Shown: positions 32,708 to 45,644, counted from the stretch's first letter. The stretch is 64,000 nucleotides of DNA from Carettochelys insculpta (GCF_033958435.1 NC_134139.1:207621501-207685500); one strand, 5' to 3'. Notes: generated by a model from the letters alone, not told the origin. Numbers and translations are program-made.

Positions 32708-33641
32708 CATAGAAGCAGAGAATCCTAGAATCCTAGGACTGGAAGGGACCTCGAGAGGCCATCGAGTCCAGCCCCCTCCCCCAATGGCAGGACCAAGTAC
32801 TATCTAAACCATCGCTGAGAGACATCTATCTAACCTGTTCTTAAATATCTCCAGTGATGGGGATTCCACAACCTCCCTTGGCAATTTAGTCCACTGATTG
32901 ACCGCCCTGACAGTTAGGAACTTTTTCCTAATGTCCAACCTAAACCTCCCTTGCTGCAGTTTAAGCCCGTTGCCTCTTGTTCTATCCTCAGAGGCCAAGA
33001 AGAACAAGTTTTCTCCTTCTTCCTTATGACTCCCTTTTAGATACCTGAAAACCGCTATCATGTCTCCCTTCAATCGTCTCTTTTCCAAACTAAACAAGCC
33101 CAATTGTTTCAACCTTTTTCATAGGTCACATTCTCGAGACCTTGAATCATTCTTGTCGCTCTTTTCTGGACCCTCTCTAGTTTCCGCACATCTTTTTTGA
33201 ACTGCGGTGCCCAGAACTGGACACAATCCTCCAGCTGAGGCCTAACCAGCGCAGAGTAGAGCGAAAGAATGACTTCTCTTGTCTTCTTCACAACACACTT
33301 GTTCATGCGTCCCAGATTCATGTTGGCTTTTTTTTGCAAAGGCATCACACTGTTGACTCATATTTAGCTTGTGGTCCACGATAATCCCTAGCTCCTGTTC
33401 TGCTGGAGTCCTTCCTAGACAGCCTCTCCCCATTCTGTATGTGTGAAACGGATTGTTCCTTCCCAAGTGGAGCACTTTGCATTTGTCCTTATTAAACTTC
33501 ATCCTCTTTACCTCAGACTATTTGTCCAATTTATCCAGATCATTTGGAATGACGACCCTCTCCTCCAAAGCAGTTGCAACCCCTCCCAACTTGGGATAAT
33601 CTGCAAACTTAAGAAGCGTCCTTTTTATGCCAAGATCTAAA
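32708..33641 (-). mobile_element. CR1 LINE 3' fragment, unit 8
   Basis: Same one-base T-run deletion as unit 3 (frames 32804-33112 and 33109-33348). The conceptual frame from 33502 runs longer (86 codons) because one stop is lost. Confidence 0.93.
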
Positions 33642-34902
33642 CATCTTCATTGATGACGCGGAGAATGGACTGGATGATTCCAAGTAGGCGGAGAGGTAGT
33701 TACGCTGGCTGACAGCGGTGAGGTACAGAGTGTCCTCGGCCAATTGGAGCAGTGGGTCAATCGGAATCTGCTGAGGTGGAAGAAGGTCAAGGGCAGAGTC
33801 GTGCACTTGGGAGGGAGGAATTGCAAGCATTGTTAGAGGCTGGGAAGTGACTGGCTAAGTTGCAGTGCAGCCAAAATAGAGCTGGGGCTGAGGGGGGCTG
33901 AGAAGCTGGCCATGAGCCAAGAGAGTACCCCCGTATCCAAGGAGGCGCAAGACATATTGGGGTGCATTAGGAGGAGCTTTGCCAGCAGATGGGGGAAGTG
34001 ATTCTTCTCCTCTACTCGGCACTGCTGAGGCTGCCTCTGGGCTGGAGGACGACAGGGGGCTTGAAGTCCCGTTGCCGTCTGTGGAGTTGTGTTCCTGCCT
34101 CATGCGGGTGGCAGAGCAGCGCCAGCAGCTGCTTGAGCTGCAGCAGCTCCAAAGGGCTGCTAAAAGGCCTGGCGGGGGCTGTCCAGCAGCAGGAGCAGGC
34201 ACTGAGGAAGGATCCGCTTTTGCATAAGTATGGAATGGGAAGTGACCGTCTGGGGAGGAGCGCTCCGAAAGGGATGGAGGCTGGTAGTGGAGTCCAAGCT
34301 GAAGAGGAATCACCCCAGTGTGGCACTGATTCTAAAAAAACCCATAGCGTCCTGGGCTTGATTAAGAGCAGCATTGCGAGCGAGACTGGAGCGGTCAATC
34401 TTTTGTTGTGCTCTGTGCTGATGAGGCCTCAAGCGGAGTGTCCGGTTCTGGGGGCCACGTGTTAGGAGAGATCTGGACAAATTGGAAGAAGTCCAAAGAA
34501 GACGAATAAAAATGATTAAAAATCCAGAGAACGTGACCTATGAGGGTTGGAAAAGTCTGATTGTTTAGTCTGGAAAAGAGAGGGCTGGGAAGGGACACGA
34601 TGAGAGCATTCACGTAGCTACAAGGGTGATCCTAGGTGGAGGAGGAGGAAACTTCTTCTCCTTGGCCGCTGAGGCTAGAAGAGGCAATGGGCTGAAATTG
34701 ACGCAAGGGAGCTTTCGGTTGGGCATTAGGGAAAACTTCCTTCCTGTCAGGGTGGTTAAACGCTGGAGTCAATTGCCCGGGGAGGTTGTGGAATCCCATC
34801 GCTGGAGATTTTGAAGAGCAGGTTAGAAAAGCACCTCTCAGGGCAGGTGTAACTGGTGCTTGGTGGTGCCCTGAGGACAGGGTGTGATATGAGGGGGTTT
34901 CC
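33642..34902 (+). mobile_element. Older CR1 remnants with insert, unit 8
   Basis: Private GAGTACCCCCG near 33925 and GCATAAGTATGG near 34223. Confidence 0.85.
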
Positions 34903-36060
34903 AGGCACAGCTAGAGAAATCTACCCAGGGGAGGTTGACTTAAAATCAAGCTACTTTCAGCCCCAGGCTGAGATATCCTTTTCACTAAGGCAAATGCAAT
35001 CAGCCACAAAAGTAGCCCTGCCAGCTCCAGCGGCCAGCCAGGTGCCAAATAAGTAAACACACACACTTCTCAGCTGCTCCAGCAGCCCAGACCAAACAAG
35101 CCCAACTCAGGCGAAAGGTTTTGAAACCTATTTCACCCAAGAGCAGACGGATTCTTCTGGGCCCGAAGGGCCCGGCCGCAGTCTCAAGTCACTACATACG
35201 TGGATCTAACCCAAATCGCCACGTGTGCCAGTCCTTCAGATCTAAGAGCTAAAGGTTTAGGAATAAAAAAGAAAGAAGAGGTTTGGAGAGAAAAATGGTG
35301 AAAGCAATACTTCACATCCATCCATTAGGGCTATTGATGCCGGCCAGCGGTGTTCTTTGCTGATTCTTGAAAGTCTCTGAAAGTCCACCCCATAAGGGAA
35401 ACGATTTCAGGCTCCATATCTTTGCTTCCTGCAGAAGTGGAGATCCGGCGAGCTGAAGTCAGCCTGCTAGAAAACGGATCCCTGGAAACAGGACCCAGAC
35501 CAAAGTATCAAGATGAAATAGAAGATGGATGCTGCTAGGTCTACCTCCTGGAAGTGTCTTGTGTCCAGGCAGTAAAACCTTTCTCCTTGTCATCAAGCCC
35601 CTGAGGGTCCTAAAGTCACCAGCCCCAGGTAGGCTGTTGCGGCCAAGTGGCAATGGATGACTTCCAAGAGACAGACTCAGTTCCCTCGAAGGGTATTGTC
35701 CTTTGTCTCAATCAAGTGCCCTGGCGTGGGTGGCAATCACCCCTCCCGTTGTGTACTTTTGGCTCGCAATATTCCGCAGACAACTAGAGAGCTAAAAATC
35801 TATGAAGTTGACCCACAAACATGGCACAGACCTATAAGTAGCATCCCTCGATTCAGGGCATCCTCAGCTATCATGAGACACCTCCCAGGGGCCGCCAGTA
35901 CAATATTTGAGACCAACAGCTACACTGGGCACATCAGATGGCTTCCGCAGCAATAGGAAAATGCAATCGGGTGACACAGGGGACTGGCCCAGAGGAGCTG
36001 TCAAGGTTCCTTCCAAATCTAGACGACCACGGCATGGCTTCAGATGGCTGGGTGAGCAGA

Positions 36061-36082
36061 GCATTGTGGGAGAGGGGGCAGG
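36061..36082 (+). promoter_or_regulatory. U1 distal element, copy 8
   Basis: Same ZNF143-type core and G-rich box at -213. Confidence 0.75.
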
Positions 36083-36212
36083 CTGCTGAGTAGGGCCTGA
36101 ATTTGGTAGCCAGGGCTTTTGTGGAGATGAATGCTAGGCTGGGCCATGGCAGGGAAGCTTGTGGCAGTGGTGGCTGGTGTGGATGAGGCCTGTGAGAGGG
36201 CCGAGGCCACCT

Positions 36213-36232
36213 CCACCCTATGCTGAGAGCCT
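36213..36232 (+). promoter_or_regulatory. U1 PSE, copy 8
   Basis: GAGAG form of the element at -61 to -42. Confidence 0.65.
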
Positions 36233-36273
36233 GGGGTGCGTGAGGTGGAGCTCAGCGTGGGGGTGAGTCTCTC

Positions 36274-36437
36274 ATACTTACCTGGCAGGGGAAATACCAT
36301 GATCGGGAAGGTGGTTTTCCCAGGGTGAGGCTTCTCCATTGCACTGTGGTTGTTGCTGACCCCTGTGATTTCCCCCAAGGGGAAAACTCAACTGCATAAT
36401 TTGTGGTAGTGGGGGACTGCATTCGTGCTTTCCCCTG
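36274..36437 (+). ncRNA. RNU1: U1 snRNA-like gene, copy 8
   Basis: 164 nt; no difference from copy 7 seen. G32/G33 class. Confidence 0.95.
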
Positions 36438-36444
36438 ATATTAA

Positions 36445-36460
36445 GTATGACAAAAATAGA
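36445..36460 (+). terminator. snRNA 3' box, copy 8
   Basis: GTATGACAAAAATAGA at the same spacing. Confidence 0.75.
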
Positions 36461-36682
36461 CCAGACTGGATGAGTTGATAAAACAGGCTAGAATGCTTTC
36501 TTTACAACTGTTATGGATTGGTTTGTGTATCCAAGTGAATCTAGACTACAATGCTTTTTCTCCTGAAGGCTTTGTTGCAAGGTACTTTGCAAGAAAACTT
36601 CTGTCAACAATTTAGTTTCTTCGTGTGAATGGGAGGACAAAAGAGGTCTTCTCTGTTGATGGTGGGCAGCTGGCCTGCTTGA

Positions 36683-37257
36683 CCCTTGTCTAGACAAAAC
36701 AGCCAAGTGGAAAGATAGCAGCTAGGGCTGTCTGGTGTCCTGCAAGCCCTGACTATGGAGAGAGGGCCTGTTGGCACATCCAGAGTAGCTTCCTGTGGCC
36801 AGATGTCTGTGGTCAGCAGCGTTATTGCTTGTGAGGAGGAGCGGCGTGCGGCTGTTGACAAAAGTGCCATTTTCTGTGGACTTCCAGTTGACAGAAAGCC
36901 TTGGGAATTTGGGAGCTCCCCGGTTTTGTGGACAAAATGCCCCTTTTGCCGACAAAACCCTCTAGTCTAGACTTAGCCTAGTAGCTGAGGCTACGTCTAC
37001 GCTAGAAGCATCTCTCAAGAGTGCTTAGTGTCGCAAGAGACGTACCGCCAAATCTTCTGTCGACAGATTGTGTCTACGCGTAAGAGCGGATGGATCCTTT
37101 GATCACTCCGTGGCCAAAAAAAGTCCTCCGGAGCGTCTACACGGACGGCTTTCTGTTGCCAATTTCTGTTGACAAAAGGCACGTTGGTTGTGGACGACCT
37201 GCGAGTTTTGTAGCCTAAACCCTAGCGGTGTCTCCAAAAGTCTCTAGCGTAGCCCTT
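36683..37257. mobile_element. MITE-like pair, unit 8/9 junction
   Basis: Subtype-B form; TTTGATCACTCC, a CpG loss. Confidence 0.55.
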
Positions 37258-37311
37258 GGCGGGTAGTAAGTGGAGTGCCCCGGTTTTAGCCGCGGGGCTG
37301 GGGCTGTTGAA

Positions 37312-38245
37312 CATAGAAGCAGAGAATCCTAGAATCCTAGGACTGGAAGGGACCTCGAGAGGCCATCGAGTCCAGCCCCCTGCCCCAATGGCAGGACCAA
37401 GTACTATCTAAACCATCGCTGAGAGACATCTATCTAACCTGTTCTTAAATATCTCCAGTGATGGGGATTCCACAACCTCCCTTGGCAATTTAGTCCACTG
37501 ATTGACCGCCCTGACAGTTAGGAACTTTTTCCTAATGTCCAACCTAAACCTCCCTTGCTGCAGTTTAAGCCCGTTGCCTCTTGTTCTATCCTCAGAGGCC
37601 AAGAAGAACAAGTTTTCTCCTTCTTCCTTATGACTCCCTTTTAGATACCTGAAAACCGCTATCATGTCTCCCTTCAATCGTCTCTTTTCCAAACTAAACA
37701 AGCCCAATTGTTTCAACCTTTTTCATAGGTCACATTCTCGAGACCTTGAATCATTCTTGTCGCTCTTTTCTGGACCCTCTCTAGTTTCCGCACATCTTTT
37801 TTGAACTGCGGTGCCCAGAACTGGACACAATCCTCCAGCTGAGGCCTAACCAGCGCAGAGTAGAGCGAAAGAATGACTTCTCTTGTCTTCTTCACAACAC
37901 ACTTGTTAATGCGTCCCAGATTCATGTTGGCTTTTTTTTGCCAAGGCATCACACTGTTGACTCATATTTAGCTTGTGGTCCACGATAATCCCTAGATCCT
38001 GTTCTGCTGGAGTCCTTCCTAGACAGCCTCTCCCCATTCTGTATGTGTGAAACGGATTGTTCCTTCCCAAGTGGAGCACTTTGCATTTGTCCTTATTAAA
38101 CTTCATCCTCTTTACCTCAGACTATTTGTCCAATTTATCCAGATCATTTGGAATGACGACCCTCTCCTCCAAAGCAGTTGCAACCCCTCCCAACTTGGGA
38201 TCATGTGCAAACTTAAGAAGCGTCCTTTTTATGCCAAGATCTAAA
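37312..38245 (-). mobile_element. CR1 LINE 3' fragment, unit 9
   Basis: T-run deletion as in units 3 and 8 (frames 37408-37716 and 37713-37952). TTGCCAAGGC at 37938 is shared only with unit 10. Confidence 0.93.
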
Positions 38246-39506
38246 CATCTTCATTGATGACGCGGAGAATGGACTGGATGATTCCAAGCAGGCGGAGAGG
38301 TAGTTACGCTGGCTGACAGCGGTGAGGTGCAGAGTGTCCTCGGCCAATTGGAGCAGTGGGTCAATCGGAATCTGCTGAGGTGGAAGAAGGTCAAGGGCAG
38401 AGTCGTGCACTTGGGAGGGAGGAATTGCAAGCATTGTTAGAGGCTGGGAAGTGACTGGCTAAGTTGCAGTGCAGCCAAAATGGAGCTGGGGCTGAGGGGG
38501 GCTGCGAAGCTGGCCATGAGCCAAGAGAGTGCCCCCGTATCCAAGGAGGCGCAAGACATATTGGGGTGCATTAGGAGGAGCTTTGCCAGCAGATGGGGGA
38601 AGTGATTCTTCTCCTCTACTCGGCGCTGCTGAGGCTGCCTCTGGGCTGGAGGACGACAGGGGGCTTGAAGTCCCGTTGCCGTCTGTGGAGTTGTGTTCCC
38701 GCCTCATGCGGGTGGCAGAGCAGCGCCAGCAGCTGCTTGAGCTGCAGCATCTCCAAAGGGCTGCTGAAAGGCCTGGCGGGGGCTGTCCAGCAGCAGGAGC
38801 AGGCACTGAGGAAGGATCCATTTTTGCATAGCTATGGAATGGGAAGTGACGGTCTGGGGAGGAGCGCTCCGAAAGGGATGGAGGCTGGTAGTGGAGTCCA
38901 AGCTGAAGAGGAATCACCCCAGTGTGGCACTGATTCTAAAAAAACCCATAGCGTCCTGGGCTTGATTAAGAGCAGCATTGCGAGCGAGACTGGAGCGGTC
39001 AATCTTTTGTTGTGCTCTGTGCTGATGAGGCCTCAAGCGGAGTGTCCGGTTCTGGGGGCCACGTGTTAGGAGAGATCTGGACAAATTGGAAGAAGTCCAA
39101 AGAAGACGAATAAAAATGATTAAAAATCCAGAGAACGTGACCTATGAGGGTTGGAAAAGTCTGATTGTTTAGTCTGGAAAAGAGAGGGCTGGGAAGGGAC
39201 ACGATGAGAGCGTTCACGTAGCTACAAGGGTGATCCTAGGTGGAGGAGGAGGAAACTTCTTCTCCTTGGCCGCTGAGGCTAGAAGAGGCAATGGGCTGAA
39301 ATTGACGCAAGGGAGCTTTCGGTTGGGCATTAGGGAAAACTTCCTTCCTGTCAGGGTGGTTAAACGCTGGAGTCAATTGCCCGGGGAGGTTGTGGAATCC
39401 CATCGCTGGAGATTTTGAAGAGCAGGTTACAAAAGCACCTCTCAGGGCAGGTGTAACTGGTGCTTGGTGGTGCCCTGAGTACAGGGTGTGATATGAGGGG
39501 GTTTCC
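38246..39506 (+). mobile_element. Older CR1 remnants with insert, unit 9
   Basis: Shares GGGCTGCGAAGC and CTGCAGCATCTCC with unit 10 alone. Confidence 0.85.
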
Positions 39507-40663
39507 AGGCACAGCTAGAGAAATCTACCCAGGGGAGGTTGACTTAAAATCAAGCTACTTTCAGCCCCAGGCTGAGATATCCTTTTCACAAAGGAAATGC
39601 AATCAGCCACAAAAGTAGCCCTGCCAGCTCCAGCGGCCAGCCAGGTGCCAAATAAGTAAACACACAAACTTCTCAGCTGCTCCAGCAGCCCAGACCAAAC
39701 AAGCCTAACTCAGGCGAAAGGTTTTCAAACCTATTTCACCGAAGGGCAGACGGATTCTTCTAAGCCCGAAGGGCCCGGCCGCAGTCTCAAGTCACTTCAT
39801 ATTTGGATCTAACCCAAATCGCCACGTGTGCCAGTCCTTCAGATCTAAGAGCTAAAGGTTTAGAAATACAAAAGAAAGAAGAGGTTTGGAGAGAAAAATG
39901 GTGAAAGCAATACTTGACATCCGTCCATTAGGGCTATTGATGCCGGCCAGCGGTGTTCTTTGCTGATTCTTGAAAGTCTCTGAAAGTCCACCCCATAAGG
40001 GAAACGATTTCAGGCTCCATATCTTTGCTTCCTGCAGAAGTGGAGATCCGGCGAGCTGAAGTCAGCCTGCTAGAAAACGGATCCCTGGAAACAGGACCCA
40101 GACCAAAGTATCAAGATGAAATAGAAGATGGATGCTGCTAGGTCTACCTCCTGGAAGTGTCTTGTGTCCAGGCAGTAAAACCTTTCTCCTTGTCATCAAG
40201 CCCCTGAGGGTCCTAAAGTCACCAGCCCCAGGTAGGCTGTTGCGGCCAAGTGGCAATGGATGACTTCCAAGAGACAGACTCAGTTCCCTCGAAGGGTATT
40301 GTCCTTTGTCTCAATCAAGTGCCCTGGCGTGGGTGGCAATCACCCCTCCCGTTGTGTACTTTTGGCTCGCAATATTCCGCAGACAACTAGAGAGCTAAAA
40401 ATCTATGAAGTTGACCCACAAACATGGCACAGACCTATAAGTAGCATCCCTCGATTCAGGGCATCCTCAGCTATCATGAGACACCTCGCAGGGGCCGCCA
40501 GTACAATATTTGAGACCAACAGCTACACTGGGCACATTAGATGGCATCCGCAGCAATAGGAAAATGCAATCGGGTGACACAGGGGACTGGCCCAGAGGAG
40601 CTGTCAAGGTTCCTTCCAAATCTAGACGACCACGGCATGGCTTCAGATGGCTGGGTGAGCAGA

Positions 40664-40685
40664 GCATTGTGGGAGAGGGGGCAGG
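40664..40685 (+). promoter_or_regulatory. U1 distal element, copy 9
   Basis: Same ZNF143-type core and G-rich box at -213. Confidence 0.75.
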
Positions 40686-40815
40686 CTGCTGAGTAGGGCC
40701 TGAATTTGGTAGCCAGGGCTTTTGTGGAGATGAATGCTAGGCTGGGCCATGGCAGGGAAGCTTGTGGCAGTGGTGGCTGGTGTGGATGAGGCCTGTGAGA
40801 GGGCCGAGGCCACCT

Positions 40816-40835
40816 CCACCCTATGCTGAGAGCCT
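40816..40835 (+). promoter_or_regulatory. U1 PSE, copy 9
   Basis: GAGAG form of the element at -61 to -42. Confidence 0.65.
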
Positions 40836-40876
40836 GGGGTGCGTGAGGTGGAGCTCAGCGTGGGGGTGAGTCTCTC

Positions 40877-41040
40877 ATACTTACCTGGCAGGGGAAATAC
40901 CATGATCGGGAAGGTGGTTTTCCCAGGGTGAGGCTTCTCCATTGCACTGTGGTTGTTGCTGACCCCTGTGATTTCCCCCAAGGGGAAAACTCAACTGCAT
41001 AATTTGTGGTAGTGGGGGACTGCATTCGTGCTTTCCCCTG
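40877..41040 (+). ncRNA. RNU1: U1 snRNA-like gene, copy 9
   Basis: 164 nt; no difference from copy 7 seen. The flanks are shared with copy 10 more than with copy 8. Confidence 0.95.
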
Positions 41041-41047
41041 ATATTAA

Positions 41048-41063
41048 GTATGACAAAAATAGA
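41048..41063 (+). terminator. snRNA 3' box, copy 9
   Basis: GTATGACAAAAATAGA at the same spacing. Confidence 0.75.
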
Positions 41064-41285
41064 CCAGACTGGATGAGTTGATAAAACAGGCTAGAATGCT
41101 TTCTTTACAACTGTTATGGATTGGTTTGTGTATCCAAGTGAGTCTATACTGCAATGCTTTTTCTCCTGAAGGCTTTGTTGCAAGGTACTTTGCAAGAAAA
41201 CTTCTGTCAACAATTTAGTTTCTTCTTGTGAATGGGAGGACAAAAGAGGTCTTCTCTGTTCATGGTGGGCAGCTGGCCTGCTTGA

Positions 41286-41860
41286 CCCTTGTCTAGACAA
41301 AACAGCCAAGTGGAAAGATAGCAGCTAGGGCTGTCTGGTGTCCTGCAAGCCCTGACTATGGAGAGAGGGCCTGTTGGCACATCCAGAGTAGCTTCCTGTG
41401 GCCAGATGTCTGTGGTCAGCAGCGTTATTGCTTGTGAGGAGGAGCGGCGTGCGGCTGTTGACAAAAGTGCCATTTTCTGTGGACTTCCAGTTGACAGAAA
41501 GCCTTGGGAATTTGGGAGCTCCCCGGTTTTGTGGACAAAATGCCCCTTTTGCCGACAAAACCCTCTAGTCTAGACTTAGCCTAGTAGCTGAGGCTACGTC
41601 TACGCTAGAAGCATCTCTCAAGAGTGCTTAGTGTCGCAAGAGACGTACCGCCAAATCTTCTGTCGACAGATTGTGTCTACGCGTAAGAGCAGATGGATCC
41701 TTTGATCGCTCCGTGGCCATAAAAAGTCCTCCGGAGCATCTACACGGACGGCTTTCTGTTGCCAATTTCTGTTGACAAAAGGCACGTTGGTTGTGGACGA
41801 CCTGCGAGTTTTGTAGCCTAAACCCTAGCGGTGTCTCCAAAAGTCTCTAGCGTAGCCCTT
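41286..41860. mobile_element. MITE-like pair, unit 9/10 junction
   Basis: Subtype-B form; private GGCCATAAAAAG near 41715. Confidence 0.55.
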
Positions 41861-41914
41861 GGCGGGTAGTAAGTGGAGTGCCCCGGTTTTAGCCGCGGGG
41901 CTGGGGCTGTTGAA

Positions 41915-42849
41915 CATAGAAGCAGAGAATCCTAGAATCCTAGGACTGGAAGGGACCTCGAGAGGCCATCGAGTCCAGCCCCCTGCCCCAATGGCAGGAC
42001 CAAGTACTATCTAAACCATCGCTGAGAGACATCTATCTAACCTGTTCTTAAATATCTCCAGTGATGGGGATTCCACAACCTCCCTTGGCAATTTAGTCCA
42101 CTGATTGACCGCCCTGACAGTTAGGAACTTTTTCCTAATGTCCAACCTAAACCTCCCTTGCTGCAGTTTAAGCCCGTTGCCTCTTGTTCTATCCTCAGAG
42201 GCCAAGAAGAACAAGTTTTCTCCTTCTTCCTTATGACTCCCTTTTAGATGCCTGAAAACCGCTATCATGTCTCCCTTCAATCGTCTCTTTTCCAAACTAA
42301 ACAAGCCCAATTGTTTCAACCTTTTTTCATAGGTCACATTCTCGAGACCTTGAATCATTCTTGTCGCTCTTTTCTGGACCCTCTCTAGTTTCCGCACATC
42401 TTTTTTGAACTGCGGTGCCCAGAACTGGACACAATCCTCCAGCTGAGGCCTAACCAGCGCAGAGTAGAGCGAAAGAATGACTTCTCTTGTCTTCTTCACA
42501 ACACACTTGTTAATGCGTCCCAGATTCATGTTGGCTTTTTTTTGCCAAGGCATCACACTGTTGACTCATATTTAGCTTGTGGTCCACGATAATCCCTAGA
42601 TCCTGTTCTGCTGGAGTCCTTCCTAGACAGCCTCTCCCCATTCTGTATGTGTGAAACGGATTGTTCCTTCCCAAGTGGAGCACTTTGCATTTGTCCTTAT
42701 TAAACTTCATCCTCTTTACCTCAGACTATTTGTCCAATTTATCCAGATCATTTGGAATGACGACCCTCTCCTCCAAAGCAGTTGCAACCCCTCCCAACTT
42801 GGGATCATGTGCAAACTTAAGAAGCGTCCTTTTTATGCCAAGATCTAAA
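41915..42849 (-). mobile_element. CR1 LINE 3' fragment, unit 10
   Basis: Tail frame 42011-42556 intact. Carries the unit 9 private variants but not its T-run deletion. Confidence 0.93.
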
Positions 42850-44110
42850 CATCTTCATTGATGACGCGGAGAATGGACTGGATGATTCCAAGCAGGCGGA
42901 GAGGTAGTTACGCTGGCTGACAGCGGTGAGGTGCAGAGTGTCCTCGGCCAGTTGGAGCAGTGGGTCAATCGGAATCTGCTGAGGTGGAAGAAGGTCAAGG
43001 GCAGAGTCGTGCACTTGGGAGGGAGGAATTGCAAGCATTGTTAGAGGCTGGGAAGTGACTGGCTAAGTTGCAGTGCAGCCAAAATGGAGCTGGGGCTGAG
43101 GGGGGCTGCGAAGCTGGCCATGAGCCAAGAGAGTGCCCCCGTATCCAAGGAGGCGCAAGACATATTGGGGTGCATTAGGAGGAGCTTTGCCAGCAGATGG
43201 GGGAAGTGATTCTTCTCCTCTACTCGGCGCTGCTGAGGCTGCCTCTGGGCTGGAGGACGACAGGGGGCTTGAAGTCCCGTTGCCGTCTGTGGAGTTGTGT
43301 TCCCGCCTCATGCGGGTGGCAGAGCAGCGCCAGCAGCTGCTTGAGCTGCAGCATCTCCAAAGGGCTGCTGAAAGGCCTGGCGGGGGCTGTCCAGCAGCAG
43401 GAGCAGGCACTGAGGAAGGATCCATTTTTGCATAGCTATGGAATGGGAAGTGACGGTCTGGGGAGGAGCGCTCCGAAAGGGATGGAGGCTGGTAGTGGAG
43501 TCCAAGCTGAAGAGGAATCACCCCAGTGTGGCACTGATTCTAAAAAAACCCATAGCGTCCTGGGCTTGATTAAGAGCAGCATTGCGAGCGAGACTGGAGC
43601 GGTCAATCTTTTGTTGTGCTCTGTGCTGATGAGGCCTCAAGCGGAGTGTCCGGTTCTGGGGGCCACGTGTTAGGAGAGATCTGGACAAATTGGAAGAAGT
43701 CCAAAGAAGACGAATAAAAATGATTAAAAATCCAGAGAACGTGACCTATGAGGGTTGGAAAAGTCTGATTGTTTAGTCTGGAAAAGAGAGGGCTGGGAAG
43801 GGACACGATGAGAGCGTTCACGTAGCTACAAGGGTGATCCTAGGTGGAGGAGGAGGAAACTTCTTCTCCTTGGCCGCTGAGGCTAGAAGAGGCAATGGGC
43901 TGAAATTGACGCAAGGGAGCTTTCGGTTGGGCATTAGGGAAAACTTCCTTCCTGTCAGGGTGGTTAAACGCTGGAGTCAATTGCCCGGGGAGGTTGTGGA
44001 ATCCCATCGCTGGAGATTTTGAAGAGCAGGTTACAAAAGCACCTCTCAGGGCAGGTGTAACTGGTGCTTGGTGGTGCCCTGAGTACAGGGTGTGATATGA
44101 GGGGGTTTCC
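42850..44110 (+). mobile_element. Older CR1 remnants with insert, unit 10
   Basis: Near-identical to unit 9 at an offset of 4604 bp. Confidence 0.85.
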
Positions 44111-45267
44111 AGGCACAGCTAGAGAAATCTACCCAGGGGAGGTTGACTTAAAATCAAGCTACTTTCAGCCCCAGGCTGAGATATCCTTTTCACAAAGGAA
44201 ATGCAATCAGCCACAAAAGTAGCCCTGCCAGCTCCAGCGGCCAGCCAGGTGCCAAATAAGTAAACACACACACTTCTCAGCTGCTCCAGCAGCCCAGACC
44301 AAACAAGCCTAACTCAGGCGAAAGGTTTTCAAACCTATTTCACCGAAGGGCAGACGGATTCTTCTAAGCCCGAAGGGCCCGGCCGCAGTCTCAAGTCACT
44401 TCATATTTGGATCTAACCCAAATCGCCACGTGTGCCAGTCCTTCAGATCTAAGAGCTAAAGGTTTAGAAATACAAAAGAAAGAAGAGGTTTGGAGAGAAA
44501 AATGGTGAAAGCAATACTTGACATCCGTCCATTAGGGCTATTGATGCCGGCCAGCGGTGTTCTTTGCTGATTCTTGAAAGTCTCTGAAAGTCCACCCCAT
44601 AAGGGAAACGATTTCAGGCTCCATATCTTTGCTTCCTGCAGAAGTGGAGATCCGGCGAGCTGAAGTCAGCCTGCTAGAAAACGGATCCCTGGAAACAGGA
44701 CCCAGACCAAAGTATCAAGATGAAATAGAAGATGGATGCTGCTAGGTCTACCTCCTGGAAGTGTCTTGTGTCCAGGCAGTAAAACCTTTCTCCTTGTCAT
44801 CAAGCCCCTGAGGGTCCTAAAGTCAACAGCCCCAGGTAGGCTGTTGCGGCCAAGTGGCAATGGATGACTTCCAAGAGACAGACTCAGTTCCCTCGAAGGG
44901 TATTGTCCTTTGTCTCAATCAAGTGCCCTGGCGTGGGTGGCAATCACCCCTCCCGTTGTGTACTTTTGGCTCGCAATATTCCGCAGACAACTAGAGAGCT
45001 AAAAATCTATGAAGTTGACCCACAAACATGGCACAGACCTATAAGTAGCATCCCTCGATTCAGGGCATCCTCAGCTATCATGAGACACCTCGCAGGGGCC
45101 GCCAGTACAATATTTGAGACCAACAGCTACACTGGGCACATTAGATGGCTTCCGCAGCAATAGGAAAATGCAATCGGGTGACACAGGGGACTGGCCCAGA
45201 GGAGCTGTCAAGGTTCCTTCCAAATCTAGACGACCACGGCATGGCTTCAGATGGCTGGGTGAGCAGA

Positions 45268-45289
45268 GCATTGTGGGAGAGGGGGCAGG
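45268..45289 (+). promoter_or_regulatory. U1 distal element, copy 10
   Basis: Same ZNF143-type core and G-rich box at -213. Confidence 0.75.
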
Positions 45290-45419
45290 CTGCTGAGTAG
45301 GGCCTGAATTTGGTAGCCAGGGCTTTTGTGGAGATGAATGCTAGGCTGGGCCATGGCAGGGAAGCTTGTGGCAGTGGTGGCTGGTGTGGATGAGGCCTGT
45401 GAGAGGGCCGAGGCCACCT

Positions 45420-45439
45420 CCACCCTATGCTGAGAGCCT
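45420..45439 (+). promoter_or_regulatory. U1 PSE, copy 10
   Basis: GAGAG form of the element at -61 to -42. Confidence 0.65.
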
Positions 45440-45480
45440 GGGGTGCGTGAGGTGGAGCTCAGCGTGGGGGTGAGTCTCTC

Positions 45481-45644
45481 ATACTTACCTGGCAGGGGAA
45501 ATACCATGATCGGGAAGGTGGTTTTCCCAGGGTGAGGCTTCTCCATTGCACTGTGGTTGTTGCTGACCCCTGTGATTTCCCCCAAGGGGAAAACTCAACT
45601 GCATAATTTGTGGTAGTGGGGGACTGCATTCGTGCTTTCCCCTG
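45481..45644 (+). ncRNA. RNU1: U1 snRNA-like gene, copy 10
   Basis: 164 nt; no difference from copy 7 seen. Last of four consecutive identical copies. Confidence 0.95.

Larger units (their letters stand above)
32215..36818. repeat. Array unit 8 (4604 bp)
   Basis: Subtype-B unit with the one-base CR1 deletion near 33113 and a short subtype-A patch around 35098-35210. Its U1 is the G32 form. Confidence 0.95.
36819..41421. repeat. Array unit 9 (4603 bp)
   Basis: Subtype-B unit. From about 37.93 kb rightward it shares private variants with unit 10: TTGCCAAGGC near 37938, GATCATGTGC near 38201 and CCAAGCAGGC near 38284. Its U1 is the G32 form. Confidence 0.95.
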
